Shown here: positions 44,354 through 54,231 of the stretch, piece by piece
Numbering within the stretch: the first letter of the stretch is position 1
How the letters are laid out: each line of letters opens with the position of its first letter
From: Rahnella bonaserana
GTDB lineage: Bacteria > Pseudomonadota > Gammaproteobacteria > Enterobacterales > Enterobacteriaceae
NCBI RefSeq assembly: GCF_019049675.1
Contig: NZ_JAFMOW010000068.1
Location: forward strand, 310,001 to 374,000
Direction: 5' to 3'
Length of the DNA stretch: 64,000 nt
Position numbers and translations under genes: made by a program
Notes under the pieces: generated by a model
Database searches by the model: none
Seen by the model: the letters and a program-made list of their open reading frames with translations, nothing else
Told to the model about the DNA's origin: nothing

Positions 44354-45216
44354 GAGCGTGTGTCCAGTAAATCTCGCAGCCCGTCGCCCAGTACGTTAAA
44401 ACCCAGCACGGTCAGCATAATGGCCAGACCCGGGAACAGCGAAAGGTAGATATTAATGCCGAGGAAGTTGCGGCCATCGCTCATCATGGTACCCCATTCC
44501 GGCATCGGCGGCTGCACGCCAAGCCCCAGAAATGACAGGCTGGCAGCGGCAAGAATGACCGTACCGGCGGTCAGCGTCGATTGCACGATGATAGGCCCGA
44601 TGGCATTGCGCAGTATGTAATGCACGATGATCCGGTAATTCGACAGCCCAAGCGCCTGCGCCGCTTCGACATATTCCATCTGCTTTAAACCGAGCGTCAG
44701 GTTACGGCTGAGGCGCGCATAAACCGGGATCGCGAACAGCGATATGGCGATTAAAAGATTCACCAGACCGCCGCCGAGGATACTGACCACCAGAATTGCC
44801 AGCACAATGCCCGGAAACGCGAACAGCATATCCATAAACCACATGATGATCATATCGGTATAACGGCCTGCCATACCGGCAATAATGCCGAGAGGAATAC
44901 CGATAATCATTGCCAGACCGACGCTCAGTACCACTTCAATAATAGAAATGCGCGCCCCGTAAATGACACGGGCAAAAATATCGCGCCCGTAATCATCAGT
45001 GCCAAACCAGTGACCGGCATCCGGGGAAAGCAGGGTGTTAATCAGGTCCTGAGCGTAAGGGTCATGACGGGCAATCAGCGGGGCAAACAGGCCCATCAGT
45101 ACGATCAGGCTGACGATAAAGCCGCCGATGGACACTGCCGGATGTCGCCACAACCAGCGGAAAAACCGCAGCGTACGCGGTTTGCGACGGGGTAATTGCG
45201 TGATAATGGCAGACAT
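44350..45216 (-). CDS. Peptide ABC transporter permease, DppC/GsiD type
   Basis: Inner-membrane permease, 288 residues, six helices. It has an N-terminal cytoplasmic segment RRKPRTLRFFRWLWRHPAVS, the family HDPYAQDLINTLLSPDAGHWFGTDDYGRDIFARVIYGARIS, and the EAA loop EYVEAAQALGLSNYRIIVHYILRNAIGPI. It most resembles GsiD/DppC of glutathione and dipeptide importers. The start overlaps the upstream permease stop by one base. Confidence 0.92.
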   Translation of the reverse strand: MSAIITQLPRRKPRTLRFFRWLWRHPAVSIGGFIVSLIVLMGLFAPLIARHDPYAQDLINTLLSPDAGHWFGTDDYGRDIFARVIYGARISIIEVVLSVGLAMIIGIPLGIIAGMAGRYTDMIIMWFMDMLFAFPGIVLAILVVSILGGGLVNLLIAISLFAIPVYARLSRNLTLGLKQMEYVEAAQALGLSNYRIIVHYILRNAIGPIIVQSTLTAGTVILAAASLSFLGLGVQPPMPEWGTMMSDGRNFLGINIYLSLFPGLAIMLTVLGFNVLGDGLRDLLDTRS

Positions 45217-46136
45217 TAATCGAACCTTATTTTTGGATTCAGGAAAGCGATCAGTAATTCACCCAGCAGATTCATTACCACCACACCGCAGACCGCGACC
45301 AGCGCAACGCCCTGAATCACCGGATAATCGCGATAACGCACGGAATCTACCAGTAAGCGGCCAATGCCCGGCCAGTTAAAGACAGATTCTGTGACCACCG
45401 CGCCGCCAATCAGGCTGCCAAAATTGAGCGCCACAATGGTGACAATCGGGATCAGCGCATTACGAAACGCATGGCTGCAATAGACCGTGGTCGCCGACAG
45501 CCCTTTAGCGCGGGCGGTACGGATATAATCTTCCGAGAGCACATCAAGCATGCTGGAACGCGTCATGCGCGCCATCACCGCCATCGGCAAAACGGCCAGC
45601 GTTACGGAAGGCAGAATGTAGCTTTTCCATGACGTAGCGCCCAGTAAAGGCAGCCAGCCGAGATTGACCGAGAAGGTGTTCATCGCCATCAGCCCCAGCC
45701 AGAAGTTGGCGATAGAGGCACCGGCAATCGCCAGTAACATCACGCCAAAATCTGGCCAGCGGTTGCGATACACCGCGCCTATCATGCCCGCCGGCACGCC
45801 AATCGCCACCGCCAGAAAATATGACAGTACCGCCAGCATCAGCGTGTAAGGCATGCGTTCACCGATTTCCTGCGTCACCGGTTGCTGTGACTGCAAGGAG
45901 ACGCCGAGATTGCCATGCAAAACATCACCGGCAAAATGCAGATACTGCGTGACCAGCGGCTGATCCAGCCCGAGGCGCACGCGCATGGCATCTACGGCTT
46001 CCTGCGTGGCTTCAGGCCCGGCCATCAGACGCGCCGGATCGCCCGGCAGCGCGCGGATGGACACAAAAATCAGCATCGAAACCCCGATCAGGATGATCGG
46101 GAAGGCGATGAGTTTTTTGGCAAGATAGGCTTTCAT
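45216..46136 (-). CDS. Peptide ABC transporter permease, DppB/GsiC type
   Basis: Inner-membrane permease, 306 residues. MKAYLAKKLIAFPIILIGVSMLIFVSIRALPGDPARLMAGPEA opens with the DppB-family first helix (given here in full only as description of its LPGDPA motif). The EAA loop is DYIRTARAKGLSATTVYCSHAFRNALIPI. The end is LGELLIAFLNPKIRFD. It is closest in style to GsiC. It lies 24 bp after the binding-protein gene. Confidence 0.92.
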   Translation of the reverse strand: MKAYLAKKLIAFPIILIGVSMLIFVSIRALPGDPARLMAGPEATQEAVDAMRVRLGLDQPLVTQYLHFAGDVLHGNLGVSLQSQQPVTQEIGERMPYTLMLAVLSYFLAVAIGVPAGMIGAVYRNRWPDFGVMLLAIAGASIANFWLGLMAMNTFSVNLGWLPLLGATSWKSYILPSVTLAVLPMAVMARMTRSSMLDVLSEDYIRTARAKGLSATTVYCSHAFRNALIPIVTIVALNFGSLIGGAVVTESVFNWPGIGRLLVDSVRYRDYPVIQGVALVAVCGVVVMNLLGELLIAFLNPKIRFD

Positions 46137-46160
46137 GGCTATTTCCCACTGTGAATGCGT

Positions 46161-47705
46161 TTATTTCTTCTGAGCATCTTTCACCACAATTTGGCCGCCC
46201 GGGATCATCGTGACACCTGAGATGTTTTTGCCGGTGGCATACAAATCATTCTGGTAATACAACAGTACCTGCGGTGCCTGCTGGTTAATCTCTTTCTGGG
46301 CATCGACATAAATCGCGTTGCGGGTATTTTCATCCAGCGTTGACGCGGCTTTGTCTAACATCTCATCCAGTTTCGGATCGCTGAAGAAACCGAGATTCGC
46401 ACCGCCCGGTGCAAAACTTTTGCTGTAATACAGCGGACGAAGTTGCAGGTCTGCGCCGTTTGCACCGGAAGACCAGGAAGCCAGAACTGCACCGGTGTTA
46501 TCGGCTTTTTTACCCGCCTGATCGGCAAATGCCGCTTTGGTCCACACGCCGCTTTCCATGATTTTCACGTCCAGTTTCACGCCTATTTTCGCCCACATGC
46601 TTTGCAGCACCTGACCGATACGGGCGTCCTGACCCTGCACCGCAATCGACATGGTGAATCCGTCAGCGACACCGGCCTCTTTGAGCAGAGCTTTGGCTTT
46701 CGCCAGATCCAGCGGATATGGATTCAGGCTTTTGTCGTAACCGGCGGTGACCGGCGCCAGCGGAGAGTTCGCTGGTTGCGCAAAGCCGGACATAATCGCG
46801 CGCACCAGACCGTCACGGTCGGTGGCGTAGTTCAACGCCTGACGCACGCGGACGTCGCTGAGCGGTTTGAGATCGGTATTCAGCGCCACCCAGAATACGG
46901 AGGCGCCCGGGCTTTCATGCAGGTCGAACTTCGGATTGTTTTTCAGTACACGGGCAAACTGCGGCGGCACCGGGTTAATCACGTCAGTTTCGCCCGCCTG
47001 CAGCGCCATGTTCATGACGGAAGGTTCGGCGCTCCACGTCCATTTGATGTCATCCGGACCGGCGGCTTTGTCGCCCCAGTAACCGGGATATTTTTCTTCC
47101 AGCACGAATTCACCGGTTTTGTATTGCACCATTTTGTACGGCCCGGTACCGACGGCTTTGCTGTCGAGCGTGCCGGTTTTATCGGCTGCCGGACTGACCA
47201 TCAGACAGGCGCCGGTCGTCAGTAAATTCAGGAACGCCGGATAAGGTTTTTTCAGTTTAAAGACAACGGTGGAATCGTCGGTTTTGGTCACGCTGTCGAG
47301 GAAGGTGCGCAGACGTCCGCTGGCCGCCAGACCGCGTTTTGTGTCGAGATGGCGGGCAAAGTTGGCGACTACCGCATCGGCATTAAACGGTGTGCCGTCA
47401 TGGAAGGTGACGCCGCTGCGCAGTTTAAATGTCCACACCAGTCCGCTGTCATCGCTGCTCCAGGAAGTCGCCAGCGCCGCTTCGGGTTTCAGCTGCGGCG
47501 ACATGCGCAGCAGGCCTTCATACATCGGATCCAGCACGGTACCGGTAAAGGTCGCGGTCTGGTTGCCCGGATCCATACTGCGCGGAGCTTCGTTTTGCAT
47601 CACGTTCAGTGTGGCGGCGAAAACCGGCAGCGAAAACGCCGCCAGAAGTGCACTGCTCAGCAACGTTAACTGCATGGGACGCCGGATGTAACGGGTAATC
47701 TTCAT
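46161..47705 (-). CDS. Peptide-type ABC transporter substrate-binding protein
   Basis: Periplasmic family 5 binding protein, 514 residues. A signal peptide ends near SLPVFA. Family 5 blocks: ATLNVMQNEAPRSMDPGNQT, GVTFHDGTPFNADAVVANFARHLD, GTGPYKMVQYKTGEF, and VRVRQALNYATDRDGLV. It resembles GsiB/DppA-like proteins for glutathione, dipeptides or glycopeptides. First gene of the leftward transporter-kinase operon and divergent from the ROK regulator. The ligand is not evident from sequence. Confidence 0.9.
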   Translation of the reverse strand: MKITRYIRRPMQLTLLSSALLAAFSLPVFAATLNVMQNEAPRSMDPGNQTATFTGTVLDPMYEGLLRMSPQLKPEAALATSWSSDDSGLVWTFKLRSGVTFHDGTPFNADAVVANFARHLDTKRGLAASGRLRTFLDSVTKTDDSTVVFKLKKPYPAFLNLLTTGACLMVSPAADKTGTLDSKAVGTGPYKMVQYKTGEFVLEEKYPGYWGDKAAGPDDIKWTWSAEPSVMNMALQAGETDVINPVPPQFARVLKNNPKFDLHESPGASVFWVALNTDLKPLSDVRVRQALNYATDRDGLVRAIMSGFAQPANSPLAPVTAGYDKSLNPYPLDLAKAKALLKEAGVADGFTMSIAVQGQDARIGQVLQSMWAKIGVKLDVKIMESGVWTKAAFADQAGKKADNTGAVLASWSSGANGADLQLRPLYYSKSFAPGGANLGFFSDPKLDEMLDKAASTLDENTRNAIYVDAQKEINQQAPQVLLYYQNDLYATGKNISGVTMIPGGQIVVKDAQKK

Positions 47706-47816
47706 GTTCTGCCCTCTGCGTGAAAATCGGATTAAGTGGCTCTGGCTGCTTCTGCCGGTTCGGTCAATCGCCGGTTTTACTGACAGTTTGTTTTAACAAA
47801 GAGATTTAACAAATAG

Positions 47817-47865
47817 TTCATATGAAATACTTATATGCCAACATTTAGTTTATTTTGTGAACTAA
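47817..47865. promoter_or_regulatory. Two dyads in the divergent importer-regulator gap
   Basis: TTCATATGAA (47817-47826) is a perfect palindrome. TTAGTT-N9-AACTAA (47845-47865) is a second inverted repeat, 19 bp further on. Both lie in a 234-bp AT-rich gap with no gene and are candidate sites for the adjacent ROK repressor. Confidence 0.4.
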
Positions 47866-47939
47866 TTGGCATTGATATATCCATTTCTACCGTTTAATGT
47901 CAATGCAGATGACCGAAAACTGAGAGCGCCGAAACGAAT

Positions 47940-49079
47940 ATGCTAACAACTTTGCAACGTCAGATATTGGGTGCCGTCAATGCATCCGGCGGTCTGAGCC
48001 GTACCGAACTGGCGCAGCTTTCAGGAATGAGCAAAGCGGCGATTGGCGGCGTGGTGCGTGAAATGATTGACGCCGGTTTCCTGCACGAAGCGGAAACCGT
48101 GCCGGGGAACGGACAGGGCAGACCTTCGGTACGGCTGGTGGTTCATCCTGATGGCGCATGGTTTGCCGGCGTTTCTTTGCTGCAAAATCCGGCGCAGATG
48201 GCGCTGATTAATCTGCATGGCGAAATCCTTTCGCGCGTGTCTTTCGACGCTGATCCCAGTCCGCAACGTCTGGCAGAAAACATCGCCACCGCGTTACCGG
48301 GATTGCTGCAACCGCATCCCGAAGCGGCAAAAAAGCTGGTCGGGCTGGGTGTGACATTATCCGGCCTTATTGATGAACATCAGTCCACCTGCGTGCAGTC
48401 GGCGCTGCTTGGCTGGCGCGATGTGCCGCTGGCCCGCCTGATATCTCAGGCAACCGGCATGGACGTGGCCATCGAAAATGACGCCAAAGCACTGGCGGTG
48501 AGTGAGAAAAATTTCGGACAGGCGCGGGATCTGAGCAGCTTTACGCTGGTCAGTCATGGCGCAGGTATCGGCAGCGCGCATTTTGTCGCCGGCCAGTTGC
48601 ATCGCGGCCTGCACGGCGGCGCAGGGGAAATCGCTCACTGCACGCTGGAAATGAACGGTTTGCCTTGTCGCTGCGGCAAGCGCGGTTGTCTGGATACGCT
48701 GGCTTCCCTGAATGCCATTGCGGAAATGGCCAGAGACGGCGGGCTTGATGCGACCACCATCGGTGGCCTGGAAAAGCTGGCGATGCAGGGTGTCAGCGAA
48801 GCGGTGCGTATTCTGCACCGTGCCGGTTCGGCGCTCGGTTTAGCGATATCCCATCTGATTCAAATTAATGACCCGGACCTGATCCTGATCGCTCATCAGG
48901 ACGCAGATTTTTCCGGGCTGTTCGGCACGGTTGTCCATCAGTCTATCGAAGCCAATGTTTTGCCGGGTAATGCCGGAAAAACGCCGGTTCGCACTTTTAC
49001 CCTAAATGACGACACCTGGGCGCGCGCGGCGGCGAGTATTGCTGCACATCGCTTTCTGGTCGGTCTGAAGCCTGTCTGA
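47940..49079 (+). CDS. ROK-family transcriptional regulator
   Basis: NagC/Mlc-like repressor, 379 residues. An N-terminal winged helix (LQRQILGAVNASGGLSRTELAQLSGMSKAAIGGVVREMIDAGFL) precedes a ROK fold. GLGVTLSGLID and GAGIGSAHFVAGQLHRGLHGGAGEIAH mark the sugar-binding cleft, and the zinc motif is CRCGKRGCLD. First gene of the rightward operon and divergent from the importer. It probably represses both directions until it binds an (amino-)sugar ligand. This and the linked ROK kinase are the main clue that a sugar is involved. Confidence 0.88.
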   Translation: MLTTLQRQILGAVNASGGLSRTELAQLSGMSKAAIGGVVREMIDAGFLHEAETVPGNGQGRPSVRLVVHPDGAWFAGVSLLQNPAQMALINLHGEILSRVSFDADPSPQRLAENIATALPGLLQPHPEAAKKLVGLGVTLSGLIDEHQSTCVQSALLGWRDVPLARLISQATGMDVAIENDAKALAVSEKNFGQARDLSSFTLVSHGAGIGSAHFVAGQLHRGLHGGAGEIAHCTLEMNGLPCRCGKRGCLDTLASLNAIAEMARDGGLDATTIGGLEKLAMQGVSEAVRILHRAGSALGLAISHLIQINDPDLILIAHQDADFSGLFGTVVHQSIEANVLPGNAGKTPVRTFTLNDDTWARAAASIAAHRFLVGLKPV

Positions 49080-49091
49080 GGAATCATCAAC

Positions 49092-50525
49092 ATGCGTATA
49101 GCTGTCAGCGGTATCCACATTGAATGCAGCACTTATAACCCGGTGCTGAATGAGGAAAAGGATTTCACCGTCGTGCGTGACGCCCAGTTACTGGCGTCCC
49201 CGCGTTTTCGATTTTTGCAGGATTACCCGGCGACGTTTTTGCCGACCATCCACGCCCGTGCCATTGCCGGTGGCCCGGTAGCCCGCGCGACGTACGATAA
49301 ATTCAAAGCGGAAATGCTGGCGGGACTGGAAGCGCAAAAACCGTTTGATGGCTTATATCTGGCGATGCACGGCGCGATGTATGTCGAAGGGCTGGAAGAT
49401 GCGGAAGGCGACTGGATTGCTGCGGCGCGTAAAGCCGTCGGTCCGGATTGTCCGATCAGCGTCAGTTATGACCTGCACGGCAATGTCTCGCAGCGGATAA
49501 TTGATGCCATTGATATGTTTTCGACCTACCGCACCGCCCCGCATATTGATGTGGAGGAAACCATGCGTCGTTCGGTCGCCATGCTGGTGAAACATCTGCA
49601 AACTGGCGTGAAACCGACCTTGCTGTGGGTGCCGGTGCCGGTGGTATTACCGGGCGAGCGCACCAGTACAGAAGATGAACCGGCGAAAAGCTTGTATGCC
49701 CGTTTGCCGGAAATGGATGAAGTGGAGGGCGTGTGGGACAGCTCGCTGATGGTCGGTTATGTCTGGGCAGATGAGCCACGTGCTACTGCCGCGGTGATCA
49801 TGACCGGCACTGACCGTGCAGCGCTGGAACAGCAGGGCACGCAACTGGCGCAGGCGTACTGGGACGCGCGAGAAGATTTCGTTTTTGGTTGTGAGACGGA
49901 CACCGTCGAAGCCTGCGTGAAAAACGCGATTGCCTGTGAAACTCGCCCGGTGGTGCTGGCCGATTCCGGCGATAACCCGACCGGCGGCGGCGTGGGCGAT
50001 CGTGCAGATGTGTTGCAGGAGCTTATCAAACAGTATGCGCAAAATACGATCGTGGCAGGTATTGCCGATGCACCGGCAACGGACGCGGCATTCAACGCTG
50101 GCGTGGGATCAGTGCTGACGCTGACGTTAGGGGCTTCGCTGGATCATTCCAGCCCGCAGGTGAAAGGTGATTTTGAGGTGGTTTTCCTGCTCGATGCACT
50201 GACACCTTCTGACCGTCAGGCGGTTCTGCGCACTGGCGGAATTGATGTGGTGGTGTCCGCCCGTCGTCGTCCGTATCACAACATCAGCGATTTCACTGTG
50301 CTGGAACTCGATCTGCATAGCGCCGATATCGTGGTGGTGAAATCCGGTTATCTGTCGCCGGAACTGGCGCCGATTGCCAGTCCAAATCTGATGGCGCTGT
50401 CTAACGGTGTGGTGGATCAGTTTGTAGAGCGCCTGCCGCGAAACCGCAAAGCACGCAAGACCTTCCCGTTTGACCGGGATTTCAGCTATACGCCGCAGGT
50501 GCAGATTTCCGCGCGCAGCAAATAA
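49092..50525 (+). CDS. M81-family metallopeptidase (MlrC-like)
   Basis: Predicted zinc peptidase of the microcystinase C/DUF1485 family, 477 residues. Conserved blocks: RIAVSGIHIECSTYNP near the start (family members often read HETNTF here, so this end is variant), DGLYLAMHGAMYVEG, SVSYDLHGNVS, FSTYRTAPHIDVEETM with probable metal-binding His and Asp, and LADSGDNPTGGGVGD. The C-terminal half holds VVSARRRPYHNISDF. No signal peptide, so it acts in the cytoplasm on imported peptides. It lies between the regulator (12 bp) and the ATPase (15 bp). Confidence 0.88.
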   Translation: MRIAVSGIHIECSTYNPVLNEEKDFTVVRDAQLLASPRFRFLQDYPATFLPTIHARAIAGGPVARATYDKFKAEMLAGLEAQKPFDGLYLAMHGAMYVEGLEDAEGDWIAAARKAVGPDCPISVSYDLHGNVSQRIIDAIDMFSTYRTAPHIDVEETMRRSVAMLVKHLQTGVKPTLLWVPVPVVLPGERTSTEDEPAKSLYARLPEMDEVEGVWDSSLMVGYVWADEPRATAAVIMTGTDRAALEQQGTQLAQAYWDAREDFVFGCETDTVEACVKNAIACETRPVVLADSGDNPTGGGVGDRADVLQELIKQYAQNTIVAGIADAPATDAAFNAGVGSVLTLTLGASLDHSSPQVKGDFEVVFLLDALTPSDRQAVLRTGGIDVVVSARRRPYHNISDFTVLELDLHSADIVVVKSGYLSPELAPIASPNLMALSNGVVDQFVERLPRNRKARKTFPFDRDFSYTPQVQISARSK

Positions 50526-50540
50526 TTCAGGAGCCATAAG

Positions 50541-52373
50541 ATGAATCAGACTGCCGGACAGCAGGAAAAACGTCAGCCCGTGCTGAGCGTGAAGCATCTG
50601 ACCACTTCATTTCCCAGCGAGGACGACTGGCTGCCGGTGGTGCGTGATTTGTCGTTTGACGTCTATGCCGGTGAAACGCTGGCGATTGTCGGTGAATCCG
50701 GGTCAGGCAAGAGCGTGACGTCGTTATCGGTGATGCGTTTACTTAAAGCGCAAAGCAGCCGTATTGAAGGTGAGGTCTGGCTCAATCAGCGCAACGTGTT
50801 GCGGCTGTCAGACAAACAGATGCGCGATATCCGCGGCAATGAGATGGCGATGATCTTTCAGGAACCGATGACGTCGCTCAATCCGACTTTCAGTATTGGT
50901 CGCCAGATTGCTGAAAGCCTGAAGCGGCATCGCGGAATGTCTTCTGCACAAGCGCGGGCTGAAACCCTGAGGTTGCTGGAAAAGGTGCGTATTCCGAATG
51001 CCAAAGCGCGTTTTGATGAATATCCGCATCAGTTTTCCGGCGGTATGCGCCAGCGCGTAATGATCGCCATGGCGCTGGCATTGAAGCCGAAATTACTGAT
51101 TGCGGACGAACCCACGACCGCGCTGGATGTGACGATTCAGGGACAGATTCTGGATTTGATTAAGACGTTGCAGGAAGAAGAAGGGATGGCAGTGTTGTTC
51201 ATCACGCATGATATGGGCGTGGTGGCGGAAATCGCTGACCGCACGCTGGTGATGTATCGCGGAGAAGCGGTGGAAAGCGGGGCGACGGAAGATATTTTCC
51301 ACCGCCCGCAACATCCTTATACCCGCGCATTACTGGCGGCGGTGCCAAAATTAGGGTCGATGCAGGGACGCGACTGGCCGCTGCGTTTTCCGCAAATCAA
51401 TCTGCAAACCGGCGAAGCCAGTGTGCCGCAGGAAGTGGCGGGAACCATAGATTCAGGGCTGACACCGTTGTTATCGGTGAAAAACCTCAGCGCGCGATTT
51501 CCGGTATATGGCGGCATTTTCAGCCGTCAGATAGGCGCGGTTCATGCGGTGGAAAACATCAGCTTTGATTTATTTCAGGGCGAAACGTTGTCGCTGGTCG
51601 GAGAATCCGGTTGCGGTAAATCCACCACCGGCCGCGCGGTAACACGTCTGCTGAAACCGCACAGCGGTGCGATTGATTTCGACGGTTTTGATGTCATTAA
51701 TCTGGGTAAACGCGACATTTTGCAAATGCGGCAGCGAATTCAGATGATATTTCAGGATCCGTTTGCCAGCCTTAATCCGCGCATGCGAATTGGCGACGCG
51801 CTGATTGAACCGATGCTGCAACACAAACTGCATAACCGCAGGGACGCGAAAGAGAAGGCGGCATCCCTGTTGCAAAAGGTCGGATTGTCACCGGACATGC
51901 TGCGCCGTTTTCCGCATGAGTTTTCCGGTGGTCAGCGTCAGCGCATTTGCATTGCGCGCGCCCTGACGCTGGATCCAAAAGTGATTGTGGCTGATGAATC
52001 GGTGTCGGCGCTGGATGTCTCGGTGAAAGCCCAGGTGGTGAACCTGCTGCTTGATTTACAGGAAAGCATGAATCTTTCATATCTGTTTATTTCGCATGAC
52101 ATGGCGGTGGTCGAGCGGGTGAGTCATCGCGTGGCGGTGATGTATCTGGGGGAAATCGTGGAAATCGGGCCGCGTGCGGCAATATTTGATAATCCTCAAC
52201 ACCCTTATACCAAAAAACTGATGGCGTCAGTCCCGGTGCCGGATCCTTCACGCAGAATGCTTAAACGGCAAATGCAGGTGGATGAGCTGAAAAGCCCGGT
52301 GCGCGATAACGGTTTTATTCCGCCGCAACGGCAATATCAGGAGGTATCAGCAGGACATTTTGTTCAGATTTGA
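50541..52373 (+). CDS. Fused peptide ABC transporter ATPase (GsiA-like, DppD-DppF)
   Basis: Two complete ATPase domains in one 610-residue chain. First half: Walker [13 protein letters not shown], signature [10 protein letters not shown], Walker [14 protein letters not shown]. Second half: Walker [28 protein letters not shown] and [14 protein letters not shown]. Oligopeptide-type C-terminal tails ([24 protein letters not shown]) follow each half. Similarity to E. coli GsiA of the glutathione importer is strong. It supplies the energy for the two permeases encoded on the opposite strand 4.4 kb away, which have no ATPase of their own. Confidence 0.94.
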   Translation: MNQTAGQQEKRQPVLSVKHLTTSFPSEDDWLPVVRDLSFDVYAGETLAIVGESGSGKSVTSLSVMRLLKAQSSRIEGEVWLNQRNVLRLSDKQMRDIRGNEMAMIFQEPMTSLNPTFSIGRQIAESLKRHRGMSSAQARAETLRLLEKVRIPNAKARFDEYPHQFSGGMRQRVMIAMALALKPKLLIADEPTTALDVTIQGQILDLIKTLQEEEGMAVLFITHDMGVVAEIADRTLVMYRGEAVESGATEDIFHRPQHPYTRALLAAVPKLGSMQGRDWPLRFPQINLQTGEASVPQEVAGTIDSGLTPLLSVKNLSARFPVYGGIFSRQIGAVHAVENISFDLFQGETLSLVGESGCGKSTTGRAVTRLLKPHSGAIDFDGFDVINLGKRDILQMRQRIQMIFQDPFASLNPRMRIGDALIEPMLQHKLHNRRDAKEKAASLLQKVGLSPDMLRRFPHEFSGGQRQRICIARALTLDPKVIVADESVSALDVSVKAQVVNLLLDLQESMNLSYLFISHDMAVVERVSHRVAVMYLGEIVEIGPRAAIFDNPQHPYTKKLMASVPVPDPSRRMLKRQMQVDELKSPVRDNGFIPPQRQYQEVSAGHFVQI

Positions 52374-52426
52374 TGGGGCATACAGGAAAGTTTACTAAGA
52401 AGTGACTCAGGGATGAGTCTGGAAGA

Positions 52427-52511
<85 letters not shown>

Positions 52512-52610
52512 ACAATTTTTTGTGGCATTTACTACATACTTCCTGGCCTTAAATCATCATGCGCTACATGGATGATTTATCGTTACAGCGGTTAGCTGCG
52601 AACGGGGCGC

Positions 52611-52638
52611 ATAATACCAAATGATTCGTAGGTGTAAA
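52611..52638 (-). promoter_or_regulatory. tRNA-Tyr promoter
   Basis: TTTACA (52633-52638) and TATTAT (52611-52616) are 16 bp apart on the minus strand, followed by the GCGCCCCG discriminator also seen in E. coli tyrT. It leaves a 5' leader of about 90 nt. Confidence 0.85.
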
Positions 52639-52724
52639 GCGCTGAAAGCGATAAAAAAGTTTGTTTGCGGGTTTTTTGTTCTTAACGGTGCTTCTCTGAA
52701 CGAAAAGCACCGCCAGAATGAGGT

Positions 52725-53573
52725 TTACAGAATAACCGTGCGATTTCCGTAAACAAATACACGCTGCGCCAGCACGCGATATAACGCCCGGCTGAGCACG
52801 TTTTTCTCAACGTCACGGCCTGCACGCATCATATCTTCGGCAGTATAAGTGTGATCCACGTTGATGACGTCCTGCATGATGATCGGGCCTTCATCCAGAT
52901 TGTCATTCACGTAGTGCGCCGTGGCACCAATCAGTTTCACGCCGCGCTCGTAGGCCTGATGGTAAGGACGCGCGCCGATAAATGCCGGCAGGAACGAGTG
53001 GTGAATGTTGATCACCTGATGCGGATAATGCTGCACAAAGCCCGGCGTCAGCACACGCATGTATTTCGCGAGAACCACGTAATCTGGCTGATACTGGTCG
53101 ATTTGCGCAATCATCGCACTGTCGTGCTGTTCGCGGGTCAGACCGTCGTGGCTGACCAGATGGAACGGAATATCGAAACGCTCAACTAACGTCTGCAGGG
53201 TGTCATGGTTGCCAATGACCGCAGCAATCTCAACATCCAGACCACCGTAGGCCGCTTTCATCAGCAGATCACCGAGACAATGCGCCTCTTTGGTGACCAG
53301 AATAACAATGCGGCGACGTCCGGTGCTGTTCAGCTCACGGACAGAGCCGGCTGGCAGCGCGCTGTCGAGATCGGCCAGCAGGGTGGTGTCGTTGAAAATC
53401 CCTTCCAGCTCAGTACGCATAAAGAAGCGGCCGGTTCGGTGATCCACAAATTCGTTGTTCTGCACGATATTGAGTTCGTGCTTGTAGCAAATGTTGGTAA
53501 TTTTGGCGATCAGACCTTTTGCGTCAGGGCAAATGGTGCGTAACACCTTGGTTTGTACGTTCTGTTGCGGCAT
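52725..53573 (-). CDS. purU: Formyltetrahydrofolate deformylase PurU
   Basis: Hydrolyses 10-formyl-THF to formate and THF, balancing one-carbon pools, 282 residues. An N-terminal ACT domain ([36 protein letters not shown]) precedes the formyltransferase-like domain with [31 protein letters not shown] and [17 protein letters not shown]. Start: I take the ATG at 53573, 11 bp after AGGA. An in-frame TTG at 53594 would add seven residues. Confidence 0.93.
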   Translation of the reverse strand: MPQQNVQTKVLRTICPDAKGLIAKITNICYKHELNIVQNNEFVDHRTGRFFMRTELEGIFNDTTLLADLDSALPAGSVRELNSTGRRRIVILVTKEAHCLGDLLMKAAYGGLDVEIAAVIGNHDTLQTLVERFDIPFHLVSHDGLTREQHDSAMIAQIDQYQPDYVVLAKYMRVLTPGFVQHYPHQVINIHHSFLPAFIGARPYHQAYERGVKLIGATAHYVNDNLDEGPIIMQDVINVDHTYTAEDMMRAGRDVEKNVLSRALYRVLAQRVFVYGNRTVIL

Positions 53574-53617
53574 GAGGGTGTGGATCCTGTCCAAGACTTA
53601 TCAATATTACGGTTGAA

Positions 53618-54082
53618 TTATTTACCGCAGCACTTCTTATATTTTTTGCCGGAACCGCACGGGCAAGCATCGTTGCGACCTGTCTGCGGCTTAATTCCGT
53701 CAATATAGTACCAGCGTTCTTTTAAACGAAGAAATCGCGAGCGTTCATGGATGAGGTGAATGTGTTCATCGCCGGTTTCTGTGAACCGCGCAGCAAACTC
53801 GACAAAGCCTTCATTATTGTCACGCCCGCCGGTTTCACTAATCACCTGAAGTCCTTGCCAGTGTGTGCTGGTAAAGCCTTCCTGTAAACTGTCGCGCCAT
53901 TGCTCTGGTTGACAGTCCGGGTGCCAGGTGGCGATCAGATAACTCGCATTTTTCAAAACATAAGCCGTGTAGCGCGAGCGCATCAATGCTGCCGGAGAAG
54001 GCGCCACTTTATTCTCAATAATGTAGGGCTGGCAGCATTCTTCATAAGAAAAGCTGCTGCCACAAGGGCAAAGTTCAGACAC
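53618..54082 (-). CDS. ychJ: YchJ, SEC-C zinc protein
   Basis: Small conserved protein of 154 residues with a zinc-binding SEC-C motif at each end: [13 protein letters not shown] near the start and [15 protein letters not shown] at the C-terminus. The middle has the UPF0225 block [24 protein letters not shown] and [18 protein letters not shown]. Cellular role is not established. Placed as in E. coli between purU and rssA. Confidence 0.95.
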   Translation of the reverse strand: MSELCPCGSSFSYEECCQPYIIENKVAPSPAALMRSRYTAYVLKNASYLIATWHPDCQPEQWRDSLQEGFTSTHWQGLQVISETGGRDNNEGFVEFAARFTETGDEHIHLIHERSRFLRLKERWYYIDGIKPQTGRNDACPCGSGKKYKKCCGK

Positions 54083-54231
54083 ACAAACTCCTGAATAGGC
54101 AGAGTATCGACATCCGGCGCGCGGTCAGCGCTATTGAATGCACCAAAGTGTTATGTTACCTAACAAACTCGCCGGGTGACAACGCGCTTCCCGGCCCAAT
54201 TTTAAGATATGCGAAATATTAAGGTCATCAG

